Assembly: GCA_963170055.1 (NCBI GenBank)
Contig: CAUJGJ010000397.1
Location: forward strand, 8,874,301 to 8,886,800
From: Halisarca cf. caerulea
Lineage: Eukaryota; Porifera; Demospongiae; Chondrillida; Halisarcidae
Reading direction: 5' to 3'
DNA length: 12,500 nt
Shown here: positions 1 to 8,035 of the stretch, in pieces
Position numbering within the stretch: position 1 is the first letter of the stretch
How the letters are laid out: the number at the start of each line of letters is the position of its first letter
Made by a program: the position numbers and the translations under genes
The notes under the pieces: generated by a model
The model's input: the letters and a program-made list of their open reading frames with translations, nothing else
Databases searched by the model: none
Told to the model about the DNA's origin: nothing

Positions 1-81
1 TGTGCGTGCGTTTTAGCATGCATGCATGCATATGTGTGTGCATGTGTATGTGTGCTAAATCACAATTACTGTTATGTTCAG
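1..81 (+). repeat. Alternating purine-pyrimidine tract at the end of a probable intron
   Basis: The first 56 bases are GCAT- and TG-rich simple sequence. They are followed by a pyrimidine-containing stretch ending in ATGTTCAG at 74-81, which reads as a splice acceptor for the exon starting at 82. The window therefore probably opens inside an intron. The low-complexity tract itself has no visible function. Confidence 0.5.
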
Positions 82-507
82 GTTGTCATCAAACAGAAAC
101 GACCATCCCAAAAAAAGTATTACTGACAGGACTATTTGTCATGCTGTGAAACACTTAGCCTTGGGAAATACAACTTTAGCCATTCGAGACATGCTGAGAA
201 ACACCAACACATCTGTTAAGATTGCTACATATTTAGCTAAATACATCCGGGACAATGAAATTAGAACAACCTGTTCACCATCAAGTCTATCTGCCTTGCA
301 ACACTACGGCAACAGAGATGCTTTCATACATTTCGACTGGAGTGCGCAATATACAGACCTCAATGACACTGTACCCCTCTTGATGACATTCATTGAGCAA
401 GTACTACCACCTTCACAAAGGCTGCCACTCAGAAAAGCCATTTGTGTCATAGCCGGCATGATAATGAGAGGGCAAAGCCAACGGATGAATCTTATACAAC
501 AGCCAGT
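82..507 (+). CDS. Internal exon of a DUF6589-like gene (N-terminal part)
   Basis: An open frame of about 141 codons runs from the acceptor at 80-81 to a donor at 506-513, where the overlapping GTGTGAG/GTGAGT makes the exact end uncertain (505 or 507). Visible features are a basic, helical N-terminal part, 'HFDWSAQY' in the middle, and 'KAICVIAGMIMRG' followed by 'RMNLIQQ' at the end. I associate this order (acidic aromatic segment, then a hydrophobic IAGMI helix, then a N-L-x-Q motif) with the metazoan family of unknown function DUF6589; this is from memory and was not searched. A start at the ATG at 74 is unlikely because it would lie across the acceptor. The next family segment, as I recall it, is missing before the exon at 966, so an exon may have been lost in 508-965. 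No function should be assumed. Confidence 0.55.
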
Positions 508-534
508 GTGAGTAAAGTTGAAAAACAAAGAAAA

Positions 535-596
535 CAAGCGATTCGAGTTTAAAAAACCCGTGGGCCGCCTACGGCCCTGGAAACTCGAATCGCTTG
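535..596. repeat. 62-nt nested perfect hairpin
   Basis: A 16-bp arm (CAAGCGATTCGAGTTT, 535-550) is repeated exactly in inverted orientation at 581-596. Inside it, GGGCCG (562-567) and CGGCCC (572-577) form a second stem around a 4-base loop. The perfect arms suggest a recent or selected structure, such as the end of a foldback or MITE-type element. Confidence 0.8.
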
Positions 597-743
597 GAAA
601 TCGGCGTTATTGACTAAAACAATATTTCGAAGAACTCTTCTGGTCTAAAAGACCATTCGCTGATAAAATCAGAAGCAAACGAATGAATTTCACCGAAATA
701 TAGCCAAAAGATTCTGTACCGACTTCGCATCCGCCATGTTGTT

Positions 744-746
<3 letters not shown>

Positions 747-823
<77 letters not shown>
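747..823. repeat. (AT)n microsatellite, about 38 units
   Basis: This is a pure AT dinucleotide run of about 77 bp. Both edges carry TTGACAT-like flanks (742-748 and 822-828), so the tract may have expanded from within a short duplicated or palindromic TTGACAT sequence. Confidence 0.95.
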
Positions 824-824
<1 letters not shown>

Positions 825-874
825 ACATCATTCCGGACATTCTGGACACTTCCGGTGAAAGTAAAAACAATATA

Positions 875-894
875 GGGCCGCCTTCCGGCGGCCC
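875..894. repeat. GC-rich perfect hairpin, 8-bp stem
   Basis: GGGCCGCC and GGCGGCCC pair perfectly around a TTCC loop in otherwise AT-rich DNA. The core GGGCCGCC also occurs in the inner stem of the hairpin at 562-577, suggesting that both hairpins belong to one element spanning about 535-900. Confidence 0.8.
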
Positions 895-965
895 AAAAAT
901 AATTCCCCTACAGTCAACCCCTAACCTTATGATATAGCACATTATATTACTGTACCCCTATGCAG

Positions 966-2694
966 ACCATGAACATGCTGAGCCCCATCCTGCTGACAGT
1001 GTCAGATCGGACTTTACACCGGTTCACTGAAACCCTCAGTAGGGATCATGACCAACAGGTTATCGAATGGTGGCGAGAGTGGACACAAATACTAAAGAAC
1101 AGCAAGGTTAATTTAATCCCTGAAGGTATTGCTTAGGTGTAGTCTAATACAACCACAAAATTCCCCCTGTAGCCAACATGGAAGATCCCTCACGGAATAC
1201 AGAGAAAGTGGCTTGCCAATGAGCTCAACATGGGTGTAGACAGATCTGATGTATGTATGGTAAGTTATATATATATAACTGCATGAGTCAAATGTTCTAT
1301 GTAGTTTACAGTAACTATACATTATTGACAGGAGTCCCTAAACATGGACATCACCACAGACATCCCACCAGATGTACAGGAGACAGTGAAATATCAAGAT
1401 ATAACATTTGATCAGACTACATTTCTCACAGACGTGGTAAAGCATTAACTAAATTAAGTGCATATCAAAAATGTATGTCTGTCACACATAGCACAATTTG
1501 GGTTTTCAGGAGGATGAGCCAACAATCAGTACTCCACAGAGGCCCGACATGTGCCCAACAATCAGTGCTCTGCAGAGGGCAGACAAGTCCCCAGTGACGA
1601 GTACTCCATGGAGGGCAGACATGTGCCCAACAATCAGTACTCCACAGAGAGCTGATGTGTGCCCAACAATCAGTACTCCACAGAGGGCAGGCATGTCCCC
1701 AGTGACAAGTACTCCACAGAGACCTGACATGTCCCCAATACAATTGCAATGGACACCCATTAGCCCTCTGCAGTCTACATCATCTACAACAGCCATGGCT
1801 CAATCTGAATCAGTGGTAAGTAGTATTAATTTGACTAGCCAATGTTTGTTGCCATGTACACAAGCTAACTAAGTGTCAATTAAAATGCTGCTTAATGTGC
1901 ACTTCGTGTTATAATTCACAGCATGGTCCGCAACTTGGTTACAAGCTAATCTGTGATAACTTGGACAAGAACATCCGCCCAAGGCACCAGACATCCACTA
2001 GGCAGACCAAGTCAAAGCACATGGTGCATGTATTGGCAGCTAGAGGACGGATTGATCTACGTGGTTTCTCAGATATAGCACAACCTTTACCAAGGTACAT
2101 ATGCCTCAACGACTTCGTACCACAGCAGGCCAATTTGGATGCCATTCTGGAAGACTTTGCAATATATGCATCCAGGTTTGTACATGGAATATTCCAGGCA
2201 GGTGCACTATGTTGAGGATGTTGACAATGTAGTCATTCTGTATTGACACAGACTACTTGTGACCCACCTACCCCGCTTCAAACACCAGGAAGTAACATGG
2301 TACATAGAGCATGAGTTCTCCATAGAAATATCTCAAAGGTCTACCATAGTAAGTGATCTCTAATTGCTCGTCTAAACCTTAACTTGGCCATCACAACCGT
2401 GTTTACACACATGCAGGTCCCACTTGGTGTGATTGACAAAAACGAGACCTCAACAAAGGACATGATAGCCATACTTCGTGAACTCCACAAATATGTTCCA
2501 GCGGTTGAGGAGGAAGTATGTGTACCATTGGAGGATGGGGAACAAATTGTGAGTGCAAAATAAAATCAGCACTATAGCGTTTGTCCTAATTCAACAACAT
2601 TGCTTAGGTTCAGGTAAAGGAGGTGAATACACATCCTATACTCCTTGGAGGGGATCAGCTCACTGCTGCAAGAGCACGGGCAGCACAAATGTGA
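966..2694 (+). CDS. Eight-exon DUF6589-like gene, C-terminally truncated
   Basis: GT-AG logic gives exons 966-1106, 1173-1259, 1332-1436, 1510-1815, 1922-2175, 2252-2348, 2417-2548 and 2608-2694, with introns of 59-106 bp. Phases agree at every junction (all phase 0 except 2175/2252), giving 402 codons then TGA at 2692. Strong donors (GTAAGT or GTGAGT) occur at 1260, 1816, 2349 and 2549. Recognisable stretches are 'GYKLICDNLDKNIRPRH' followed by 'RQTKSKH' (exon 5), 'VPLGVIDKNET' with 'ELHKYVP' (exon 7) and 'ILLGGDQLTAARARAAQ' (exon 8). I recall these blocks from DUF6589 proteins, which often occur in transposon-like contexts; no biochemical role is established. Exon 4 carries a coding minisatellite. 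Family members as I remember them continue past GGDQLT with a D-W-H block. Here a stop falls soon after and no continuation is seen, so the copy is probably a truncated pseudogene. An open AG-to-GTGAGC reading in another frame (to about 2717) hints at a frame lesion near 2690. Confidence 0.7.
1519..1734 (+). repeat. 36-bp coding minisatellite, six units (exon 4)
   Basis: Six tandem 36-bp units encode a 12-residue motif of the form P-T/V-I/T-S-T-P-Q-R-x-D-M-C/S, for example PTISTPQRPDMC. The unit is a multiple of three, so copy-number changes keep the frame. The repeat lies between the N-terminal part and the conserved GDN-DKN block and is likely a disordered Ser/Thr/Pro-rich linker. Confidence 0.85.
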
Positions 2695-3272
2695 CAGGCT
2701 CTGAGAAAAGGGCCCTTATGTGAGCAAAACTAGATTGCGATTTTATTCGCTAAGATTAAAGGGCATGGACTAAGGATCAGAATGAAACTTGAACCGCAGC
2801 TATAGCTCTTTCCGTTCCTGTGATATTATGACTTCAAAGTGCACAATACTGTAAACGTTGATTTCGAGAAATCTGTGCCGAACATTTCACTTCCGGGTAA
2901 AACATGGAGTTCCGTACTCTGCTTCCGTATACTCGGCTGCGGGGCGGTAATTACATTGCTGCGCAAGCTTTGTAAAGAAAGAAAAGGCTATGTACGAAGG
3001 ACAAGAAGCTGTATTTACTGTGAAGGGCCACGCTAATACAAGAAACGGTACTTCCTGCTGAGGGCCGTGATCAATACAAGAAGAGGACGAGGTGAGTTAT
3101 AGTTATCAAGTTAGCTTTACTAGCGCGTTTAGAACCTGCTACAAAACATTAGGTAGAACAAGGGTAAATACAACAACACCAAGCTGAAAAAGATGTGATT
3201 ATAGTAATGTGAGCGTATGTAGACAGAGAGCAAAGTGTCTTGAAGAAATGGTTTGTACACAAAGTGAAGCAA
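2695..3272. other. Intergenic region between convergent genes
   Basis: No gene is supported here. The only clear structure is an imperfect repeat with a period of about 37 bp: AGGGCC at 3024 and 3061, each followed by AATACAAGAA at 3035 and 3073. It is followed by a donor-like GAG/GTGAGT near 3090. A 65-codon open frame at 2839-3036 has no recognisable motif. I see no AATAAA (TTTATT on this strand) marking the 3' end of the minus-strand gene. Confidence 0.4.
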
Positions 3273-4368
3273 CTACACTTTTTTCTTGCAGATTCGTCGT
3301 CGTTTAGGAGCAGCTACATCTTCAACGTTATTGTCCTCGAGAGCAGGAGTACTTCGACCTGGCTTTGGAACAGATGGCAATGGACACGTTGTGTCTTTAT
3401 CGTGATCAGGACAGAAAGGACGTATCTGTTCATACAAATACCACTGACGCTCTGCACTCAAGCCTCGTGGTGGTATTACGTCAGTCAAATTGTCCTTTTC
3501 AGGGGACCAGGGCTGTTTCAGCATGTTAACCTTCACCTCTGTGGTATCAGAGTGCTCTTTGATGAAAACAACCCCAGGTTGGGAAGAGGACATACGGAAA
3601 TGATGAATCTTTTTGATTCCAGGGAGCTTTTTGAAGTGTGGTACAAAGAATGTCGTCCAGTCATACGTTGGAACTATTGTACTGCCATCTTCTCGAGAAA
3701 CCAGCTGAGCAAAGTTACACTCAGCTGATTTGTTAGTTACATCTGCTATAGCTTTCAAGCTGCCAACCTTTGTTCTCTTGTAGAGTCGTTTTAAAAGCCC
3801 AAAACACCAATCGGGTGAAAATTTGGTATGGCCTACGACGAGAAAGGAAAGGGTGACATCAGTATGTCGTTCAGTGAGTGTACGCCACAAAAGATAGTGC
3901 AGCATAGCATTATTTTTGTTCTGGCCAGTACAGTTGTCAGCCGTCAGGTACACCTCTTTCTCACCCAAACTATGGTGGTCGAAAAAATAGTGCAGCCTAC
4001 TGATCACAGCATTCACCCCCTTTCCACAATCTCCGGCCTCATCCGTGAGGAAGTTGATTTGACGAGGTATTGCCTCACAGTTTACTCCAAAGATGGTACA
4101 TTTTCGAGGTGTGAGGAAATAAATAGGCCCAGGCTGAAGTGGATCTGATGGGTAATGTACCTGTTGGGCGTAATCAAAGGAGTAGTGCACCTTGATCAAA
4201 CTTACTGGTGCTACTGCTGAGAATGGTGATGGTGGAGTGAACTGACCATTGGTGGTGAAGTGCACTTTAACTGAAGCCTGACATTCATCACATGTCGTCT
4301 TATAGTGTGACCTTTCAAGGTGGACAACACGCAGATGTTCCTGTGCTTCCCTGATGACAAGTGTCTTC
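3273..4368 (-). pseudogene. C-terminal part of a DUF7869-like transposase-type gene
   Basis: This is the 3' third of a minus-strand gene; the frame is open from the retrotransposon junction (4368) to TAG at 3273-3275, about 364 codons. Near the junction are H-x-x-R-x-H-Y and a C-D-E-C pair (about 4280-4310). Next come 'KVHYSFDYAQQ' (Asp at about 4173-4175), 'EVYLTADNCTGQNKNN' (Asp at 3936-3938) and 'VGHTKFSPD' (Asp at 3810-3812), then a C-terminal tail with a basic cluster, PKRRRICKKK, resembling a nuclear localisation signal. I recall DNC-x-GQNKN and HTKF-x-PD from proteins labelled DUF7869. The spacing of three acidic residues in predicted strand contexts suggests an RNase-H-like (DDE/D-type) nuclease core, which is inference. 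This segment is itself intact; the gene is broken upstream by two insertions, stops and frameshifts. It faces the DUF6589-like gene tail to tail. Confidence 0.7.
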
Positions 4369-4373
4369 TCCTC
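4369..4373. repeat. 5-bp target site duplication (left) of the LTR element
   Basis: TCCTC directly precedes the TGTAG start of the 5' LTR and is repeated at 9440-9444 right after the ...ACAACA end of the 3' LTR. Five bp is typical of Ty3/gypsy integration. Confidence 0.93.
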
Positions 4374-4665
4374 TGTAGTGTATTACAGCATGGTTGCAGA
4401 TTGTACTTAGGCTTTAATGTATCTGTGTGTCCTACCCCTCATTGTGTTAAGGTGGCTGTAGTTAAATGATTAGCTGTGAGTAGACGATTGTATGATTGTT
4501 TTGTAGGTGTAGTTCAGGCTCAGTGTGTAATCAGTCAGTTCTAACAGTGGTAGTTAGGTTAGGTAGTTGTTGTAGTTTTTCTTTAGTTGGTAGCGTTCAT
4601 TCATTGATTGACATTGTTGTTCGTCATCGCATACTTGAGCTCGGATTTCGTCAACATACACAACA
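4374..4665 (+). repeat. 5' LTR (292 bp)
   Basis: It begins TGTAGTGTATTAC and ends TACACAACA. It matches the 3' LTR base for base except at T4499, C4598 and G4650 (C, T and A at 9273, 9372 and 9424). It should contain the element's promoter and R region, but I see no canonical TATAAA or AATAAA, so the transcription start and polyadenylation points cannot be placed. A GTTAGGTTAGGTAGTTGTTGTAG T/G-rich stretch (about 4553-4578) is the most repetitive part. Confidence 0.95.
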
Positions 4666-4669
4666 TATT

Positions 4670-4684
4670 TGGCGACGAGGATGG
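4670..4684 (+). promoter_or_regulatory. Primer binding site, tRNA-Ser type, overlapping the gag ATG
   Basis: TGGCGACGAGGATGG is complementary to the CCA-ending 3' terminus of the animal tRNA-Ser(GCU) as I remember it (acceptor stem starting GACGAGG). It lies 4 bases after the LTR end. Its last four bases include the ATG at 4681, so the primer site and the first gag codon share sequence, leaving essentially no leader between PBS and gag. Confidence 0.82.
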
Positions 4685-7605
4685 CCAATGGCCCTACATT
4701 CATCGGATCACTATCTTCATTTGATCCCGGACAGGAATCAATTTCCGCTTATCTCGAAAGAGTAGAGGCTTTCTTTACTGCTAATGATGTACAAGAGGCG
4801 AAACAAGTCGCTGTGTTCTTATCCATTGTCGGTGCTCCAACTTTCAGTCTCCTTCGTAATCTTCTCGCTCCGGCCAAGCCCACTGAAAAGTCATTAGAGG
4901 ACCTCAAAACTGCACTCACTACGTATTACGAGCCGAAGCCACTGGTTATTGCTCAAAGGTTCCACTTTCATCGACGGGATCAGCAACCTTCCGAGACGGT
5001 TGCCGAGTACGTAACAGCACTACGTAAGCTCTCCACGTTCTGCGAATTTGGCGCCTCCTTGGATGACGCCCTCCGTGACAGATTGGTTTGTGGTATTCGA
5101 CACGAAGCCATACAGAAGCACTTGCTATCAATCAAAGACCTCACGTTCAAAGTAGCCCTGGAAAAGGCACAAGGCATGGAAGCTGCAGATCGCAATAGCA
5201 AGGAACTACATTCTCCAGGTTCTCTCACGGTACACCATGTCCGCAAGCCTGCATCAGTCTCATCTCATCAGCACCCATCCAATCGTTTTCATGGATCATC
5301 ATCTGCATCACGTTCTCATAACCCTCCGCGTAAGGGTGGGAACACCAAGTATTGTCATCGTTGTGGCAAAGATAATCATTACTCTCATCAGTGTCGCTTC
5401 CTCACTGCTACTTGTCGTGCATGTGGCAAGCAAGGACACATTGCCAAGGTGTGTCACTCTAAGCCAAAGGTACCTGCCAAGACTCATGCAATTACAGTAG
5501 AGGAAGAAGTCCACCCCTCACCAGATCCAGAACTGCATCTGTTTCGATTTGGCTCTCACACCAATACCTTATCACCCCCCATCACTGTTACGTTGCAAGT
5601 CAATGATCAACCTATTAGCATGGAAGTAGACACTGGCGCAGAGGTCTCAGTCATGTCTGAGAATGCCTTCTTGAAAGTTTTCCCCAGTGTTACGTTACGC
5701 AAGTCCTCTCTACAGCTGAAGTCCTACACCAATAACCCAATTCCTATCATTGGTGAAGCCCTAGTGCAAGTCCAGTATGGAAACCAATCAGCACAATTAC
5801 CTCTCATCATTGTTGCAGGTACCTGGCCAAACCTATTGGGCCGTAATTGGCTACATCACATCAGACTAGATTGGAAGAGTATCCATCAGGTAACCAACAA
5901 CAAACCAACAAACCCTGAGGCTCTCATTCGCCAGCATCAGAAGCTTTTCGATCAGGGCTTAGGCACCTTCTCAGGAGGGAAAGTGAAGATCCAAGTCCAA
6001 CCAGGGAGCACACCACGCTTTCACAAACCACGCCCAGTACCTTTCGCCATCAAAGACACCATTGGAAATGAATTGGATCAGTTGGAAGCTCAGGGCATCA
6101 TTGAGAAGGTCACTACTAGTGACTGGGCAGCCCCAATTGTTGCAGTACCAAAGAAAGATGGATCTTATCGTATCTGTGGTGACTATAAGGTCACAGTAAA
6201 TCCAGTTCTTGAGGTTGACCAGTATCCACTGCCCAAGCCATCAGACCTCTTCGCATCACTTGCAGGTGGGAAATCCTTCTCAACCTTGGATTTGAAGCAA
6301 GCATATCAACAGCTCCTGTTAGATGACAACTCCAAGAAGTATACAACAATTAACACTCACAAGGGGTTATATCAATACACCCGACTTCCATTTGGAATTG
6401 CCTCTGCCCCTGCAGTTTTTCAAAAAACGATGGATACCATACTACAAGGATTGCCTCATGTCTGCTGCTACCTTGATGACATCCTTGTGACGGGACCAGA
6501 TGATCAACAACACCTGGCAACTCTTGATGGTGTGTTCCATCGACTGGGAAGCAATGGCCTACATCTAAGGGAAGACAAGTGTTCCTTCATGAAGCCTTTA
6601 GTGGATTATCTCGGGCATCGCATTGACACACAGGGCATACACACGCTGCAATCTAAGCTAGAAGCCATTCTGAAGGCCCCGCATCCAGAGAATGTGACAC
6701 AACTCCGATCATTCTTGGGGTTATTAAATTATTATGGAAAATTCATTGAGAATTTATCGACCCTGATTCATCCTCTGAATGAGTTGCTCAAGGTAGAGAC
6801 CCCATGGAACTGGACCCCTGAGTGTGCTGCTGCCTTCCAGGAGGCCAAGCATGCTATATCATCTGCCACAGTGCTAGCTCACTACGATCCAGCTCTCCCT
6901 ATTATCTTGGCTGGAGATGCTTCAGCTTACGGAATTGGAGCAGTCATATCACACGTTTATCCTGACGGATCTGAGCACCCTATCGCATTTGCCTCAAGGA
7001 CGCTCACCAAGAGTGAAAGAAATTACGCTCAGCTGGAAAAAGAGGCACTTTCACTCATTTTTGGAATCAAGAAGTTCCATCAATACCTGTATGGTCGGCG
7101 GTTCACCCTCCTCACTGATCACAAACTGTTGCTAAGTATTTTGGGACCAAAGAATGGTATACCTTCCTTAGCGGCAGCCAGAATGCAGAGATGGGCTATG
7201 TTGTTATCTGCTTTTTCGTATAACATCAAATTTCGTTCAACTCACGAGCACTTGAATGTTGACAGCCTATCACGTCTACCCTTAAAGGAAGACACACCGG
7301 AGGAAATCTCAGAAGCCAACATTTTCAATTTGTCTCAGCTTGATTCGCTACCCGTGACAAGCAAGCAAGTTCAAGCAGCAACTCTCAAAGATCCTCTTCT
7401 CAGCACAGTCTTACGCTACACCAAAGATTCCTGGCCTGCAAAGGTTTCTGATAAATTGTTACCATTTTACCGACGCAAGGAAGAATTATCCGTGGAGGGA
7501 AACAGCTTGTTGTGGGGAATTCGTGTTGTGATTCCTCCAGAGTTGCAACAGAATCAGGCCTGTAGCCAGGGGGGGTTCGTTGGGTTCGGACGAACCCCCC
7601 TTTAA
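4681..7605 (+). CDS. gag-pol: Gag-Pol polyprotein (gag, protease, RT, RNase H), cut by insertion
   Basis: This makes the structural Gag and the enzymes for reverse transcription in cytoplasmic particles. From the ATG at 4681 it has 974 codons; an upstream TTG in the primer site is not needed. A gag core spans about residues 15-190. CCHC knuckles are at C225/C228/H233/C238 and C245/C248/H253/C258. Protease has DTGA at D317. RT has the LDLKQAY Asp at 537 and YLDD with D599/D600. RNase H has D746, E786, D813 and D861. All of these catalytic residues are present, so the frame up to the insertion looks undamaged. Gag and Pol share one frame with no visible frameshift site. The frame enters the nested element at 7555, adds 17 foreign residues rich in Gly and Arg and stops at 7603-7605, so integrase is cut off. 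The native continuation is 8036-9093. Confidence 0.95.
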   Translation: MANGPTFIGSLSSFDPGQESISAYLERVEAFFTANDVQEAKQVAVFLSIVGAPTFSLLRNLLAPAKPTEKSLEDLKTALTTYYEPKPLVIAQRFHFHRRDQQPSETVAEYVTALRKLSTFCEFGASLDDALRDRLVCGIRHEAIQKHLLSIKDLTFKVALEKAQGMEAADRNSKELHSPGSLTVHHVRKPASVSSHQHPSNRFHGSSSASRSHNPPRKGGNTKYCHRCGKDNHYSHQCRFLTATCRACGKQGHIAKVCHSKPKVPAKTHAITVEEEVHPSPDPELHLFRFGSHTNTLSPPITVTLQVNDQPISMEVDTGAEVSVMSENAFLKVFPSVTLRKSSLQLKSYTNNPIPIIGEALVQVQYGNQSAQLPLIIVAGTWPNLLGRNWLHHIRLDWKSIHQVTNNKPTNPEALIRQHQKLFDQGLGTFSGGKVKIQVQPGSTPRFHKPRPVPFAIKDTIGNELDQLEAQGIIEKVTTSDWAAPIVAVPKKDGSYRICGDYKVTVNPVLEVDQYPLPKPSDLFASLAGGKSFSTLDLKQAYQQLLLDDNSKKYTTINTHKGLYQYTRLPFGIASAPAVFQKTMDTILQGLPHVCCYLDDILVTGPDDQQHLATLDGVFHRLGSNGLHLREDKCSFMKPLVDYLGHRIDTQGIHTLQSKLEAILKAPHPENVTQLRSFLGLLNYYGKFIENLSTLIHPLNELLKVETPWNWTPECAAAFQEAKHAISSATVLAHYDPALPIILAGDASAYGIGAVISHVYPDGSEHPIAFASRTLTKSERNYAQLEKEALSLIFGIKKFHQYLYGRRFTLLTDHKLLLSILGPKNGIPSLAAARMQRWAMLLSAFSYNIKFRSTHEHLNVDSLSRLPLKEDTPEEISEANIFNLSQLDSLPVTSKQVQAATLKDPLLSTVLRYTKDSWPAKVSDKLLPFYRRKEELSVEGNSLLWGIRVVIPPELQQNQACSQGGFVGFGRTPL
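7550..7554. repeat. 5-bp target duplication of the nested element (left copy)
   Basis: AGAAT precedes the CAGGCC end of the element and recurs exactly at 8031-8035 after its GGCCTG end. Counting only one copy puts the reading frames on both sides back in register, which supports these boundaries. Confidence 0.85.
7570..7600. repeat. Subterminal 11-bp perfect hairpin
   Basis: GGGGGGTTCGT (7570-7580) pairs with ACGAACCCCCC (7590-7600) around a 9-base loop. A weaker G-run/C-run pairing occurs near the right end (about 7971-8005), so both ends of the MITE-like element have subterminal foldback potential. Confidence 0.8.
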
Positions 7606-7756
7606 GAATCACCAAACAATAAAAAATAAGTCATAAAGGGTTCTAAAGGTTTTGTGATGATGTCATTTATCATCATATTGAAATTTTGTCATATTCTGTA
7701 ACTCGTTTGCACTGTGGATAATTTTGAGGGTATTTTGCATAGGGAATCAATGTATA

Positions 7757-7788
<32 letters not shown>

Positions 7789-7840
7789 ATGTGTGTGTGT
7801 GTGTGTGTGCATGTGTGTGCGTGTGTGTGTGCGTGCGTGC

Positions 7841-7871
<31 letters not shown>

Positions 7872-7872
7872 A

Positions 7873-7955
<83 letters not shown>

Positions 7956-7956
7956 C
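7757..7956. repeat. (GT)n/(TG)n microsatellite, about 200 bp
   Basis: This is a long, slightly interrupted GT repeat (CAT, GCGT, TATG and TTTG breaks) ending in GCGCGCGCGTGCG to about 7963. The alternating purine-pyrimidine character favours Z-DNA in principle. Open frames in it (Cys-Val or His-Thr repeats) are artefacts of the repeat. Confidence 0.95.
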
Positions 7957-8035
7957 GTGCGTACATGTGAAGGGGGATTGCGGAAATCTGAAATGTAACC
8001 CCCCTCTGGAAAATCCTGCCTACGGGCCTGAGAAT

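Larger units (their letters stand above)
508..965. other. Non-coding insert or intron with hairpins and (AT)n
   Basis: No convincing coding sequence is present. The stretch contains a 62-nt nested hairpin (535-596), a small TGGTCT/AGACCA hairpin near 641-655, a long (AT)n tract (747-823), three TTCCGGACA-like words (829-855) and a GC-rich perfect hairpin (875-894). It ends in a plausible splice acceptor (CCCCTATGCAG to 965). It may be an intron holding a small decayed mobile element; I found no clear target duplication. Confidence 0.45.
7555..8030. mobile_element. 476-bp MITE-like DNA element with TIRs, nested in pol
   Basis: The termini are inverted repeats: CAGGCCTGTAGCCAGG at 7555-7570 against the complement of the right end, CAGGCCCGTAGGCAGG (14 of 16 identical). 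A G-run stretch lies just inside each end. A 5-bp AGAAT duplication flanks it. No transposase is encoded, so it would depend on an unidentified autonomous relative; the superfamily is not assignable by eye. The interior is AT-rich (7601-7755) followed by a long GT tract. The element adds 481 bp including the duplication (1 mod 3), which explains the frame change between RNase H and integrase. Confidence 0.85.

Noticed and set aside
640..738. Minus-strand ATG in a good context (CAACATGGCGG at about 738) with a short MADAKSV... frame
   Set aside because: It stops after about 15 codons and needs further frame shifts; no supporting splice sites or motif were found.
875..925. Helitron 3' end (hairpin followed by CTRR)
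   Set aside because: After the hairpin comes CCCCTACAG, with no CTRR at the usual distance, and no matching 5' TC end was found.
607..942. Minus-strand open frame with a long Tyr-Ile repeat
   Set aside because: It is the (AT)n microsatellite translated; the flanks show no protein motif.
1519..1734. CRISPR-like repeat array
   Set aside because: The units are contiguous 36-bp tandem copies without unique spacers and are coding.
1465..1796. Minus-strand Trp/Cys-rich open frames over the exon 4 repeat
   Set aside because: Antisense shadows of the 36-bp minisatellite; the plus frame has phase-compatible splice sites and links to a conserved block.
3240..4148. Plus-strand open frames opposite the catalytic part of the DUF7869-like gene
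   Set aside because: The minus-strand frame has recognisable motifs throughout; the plus frames do not.
4670..4740. tRNA gene at the primer site
   Set aside because: Only the 15 bases complementary to a tRNA 3' end are present; no cloverleaf follows.
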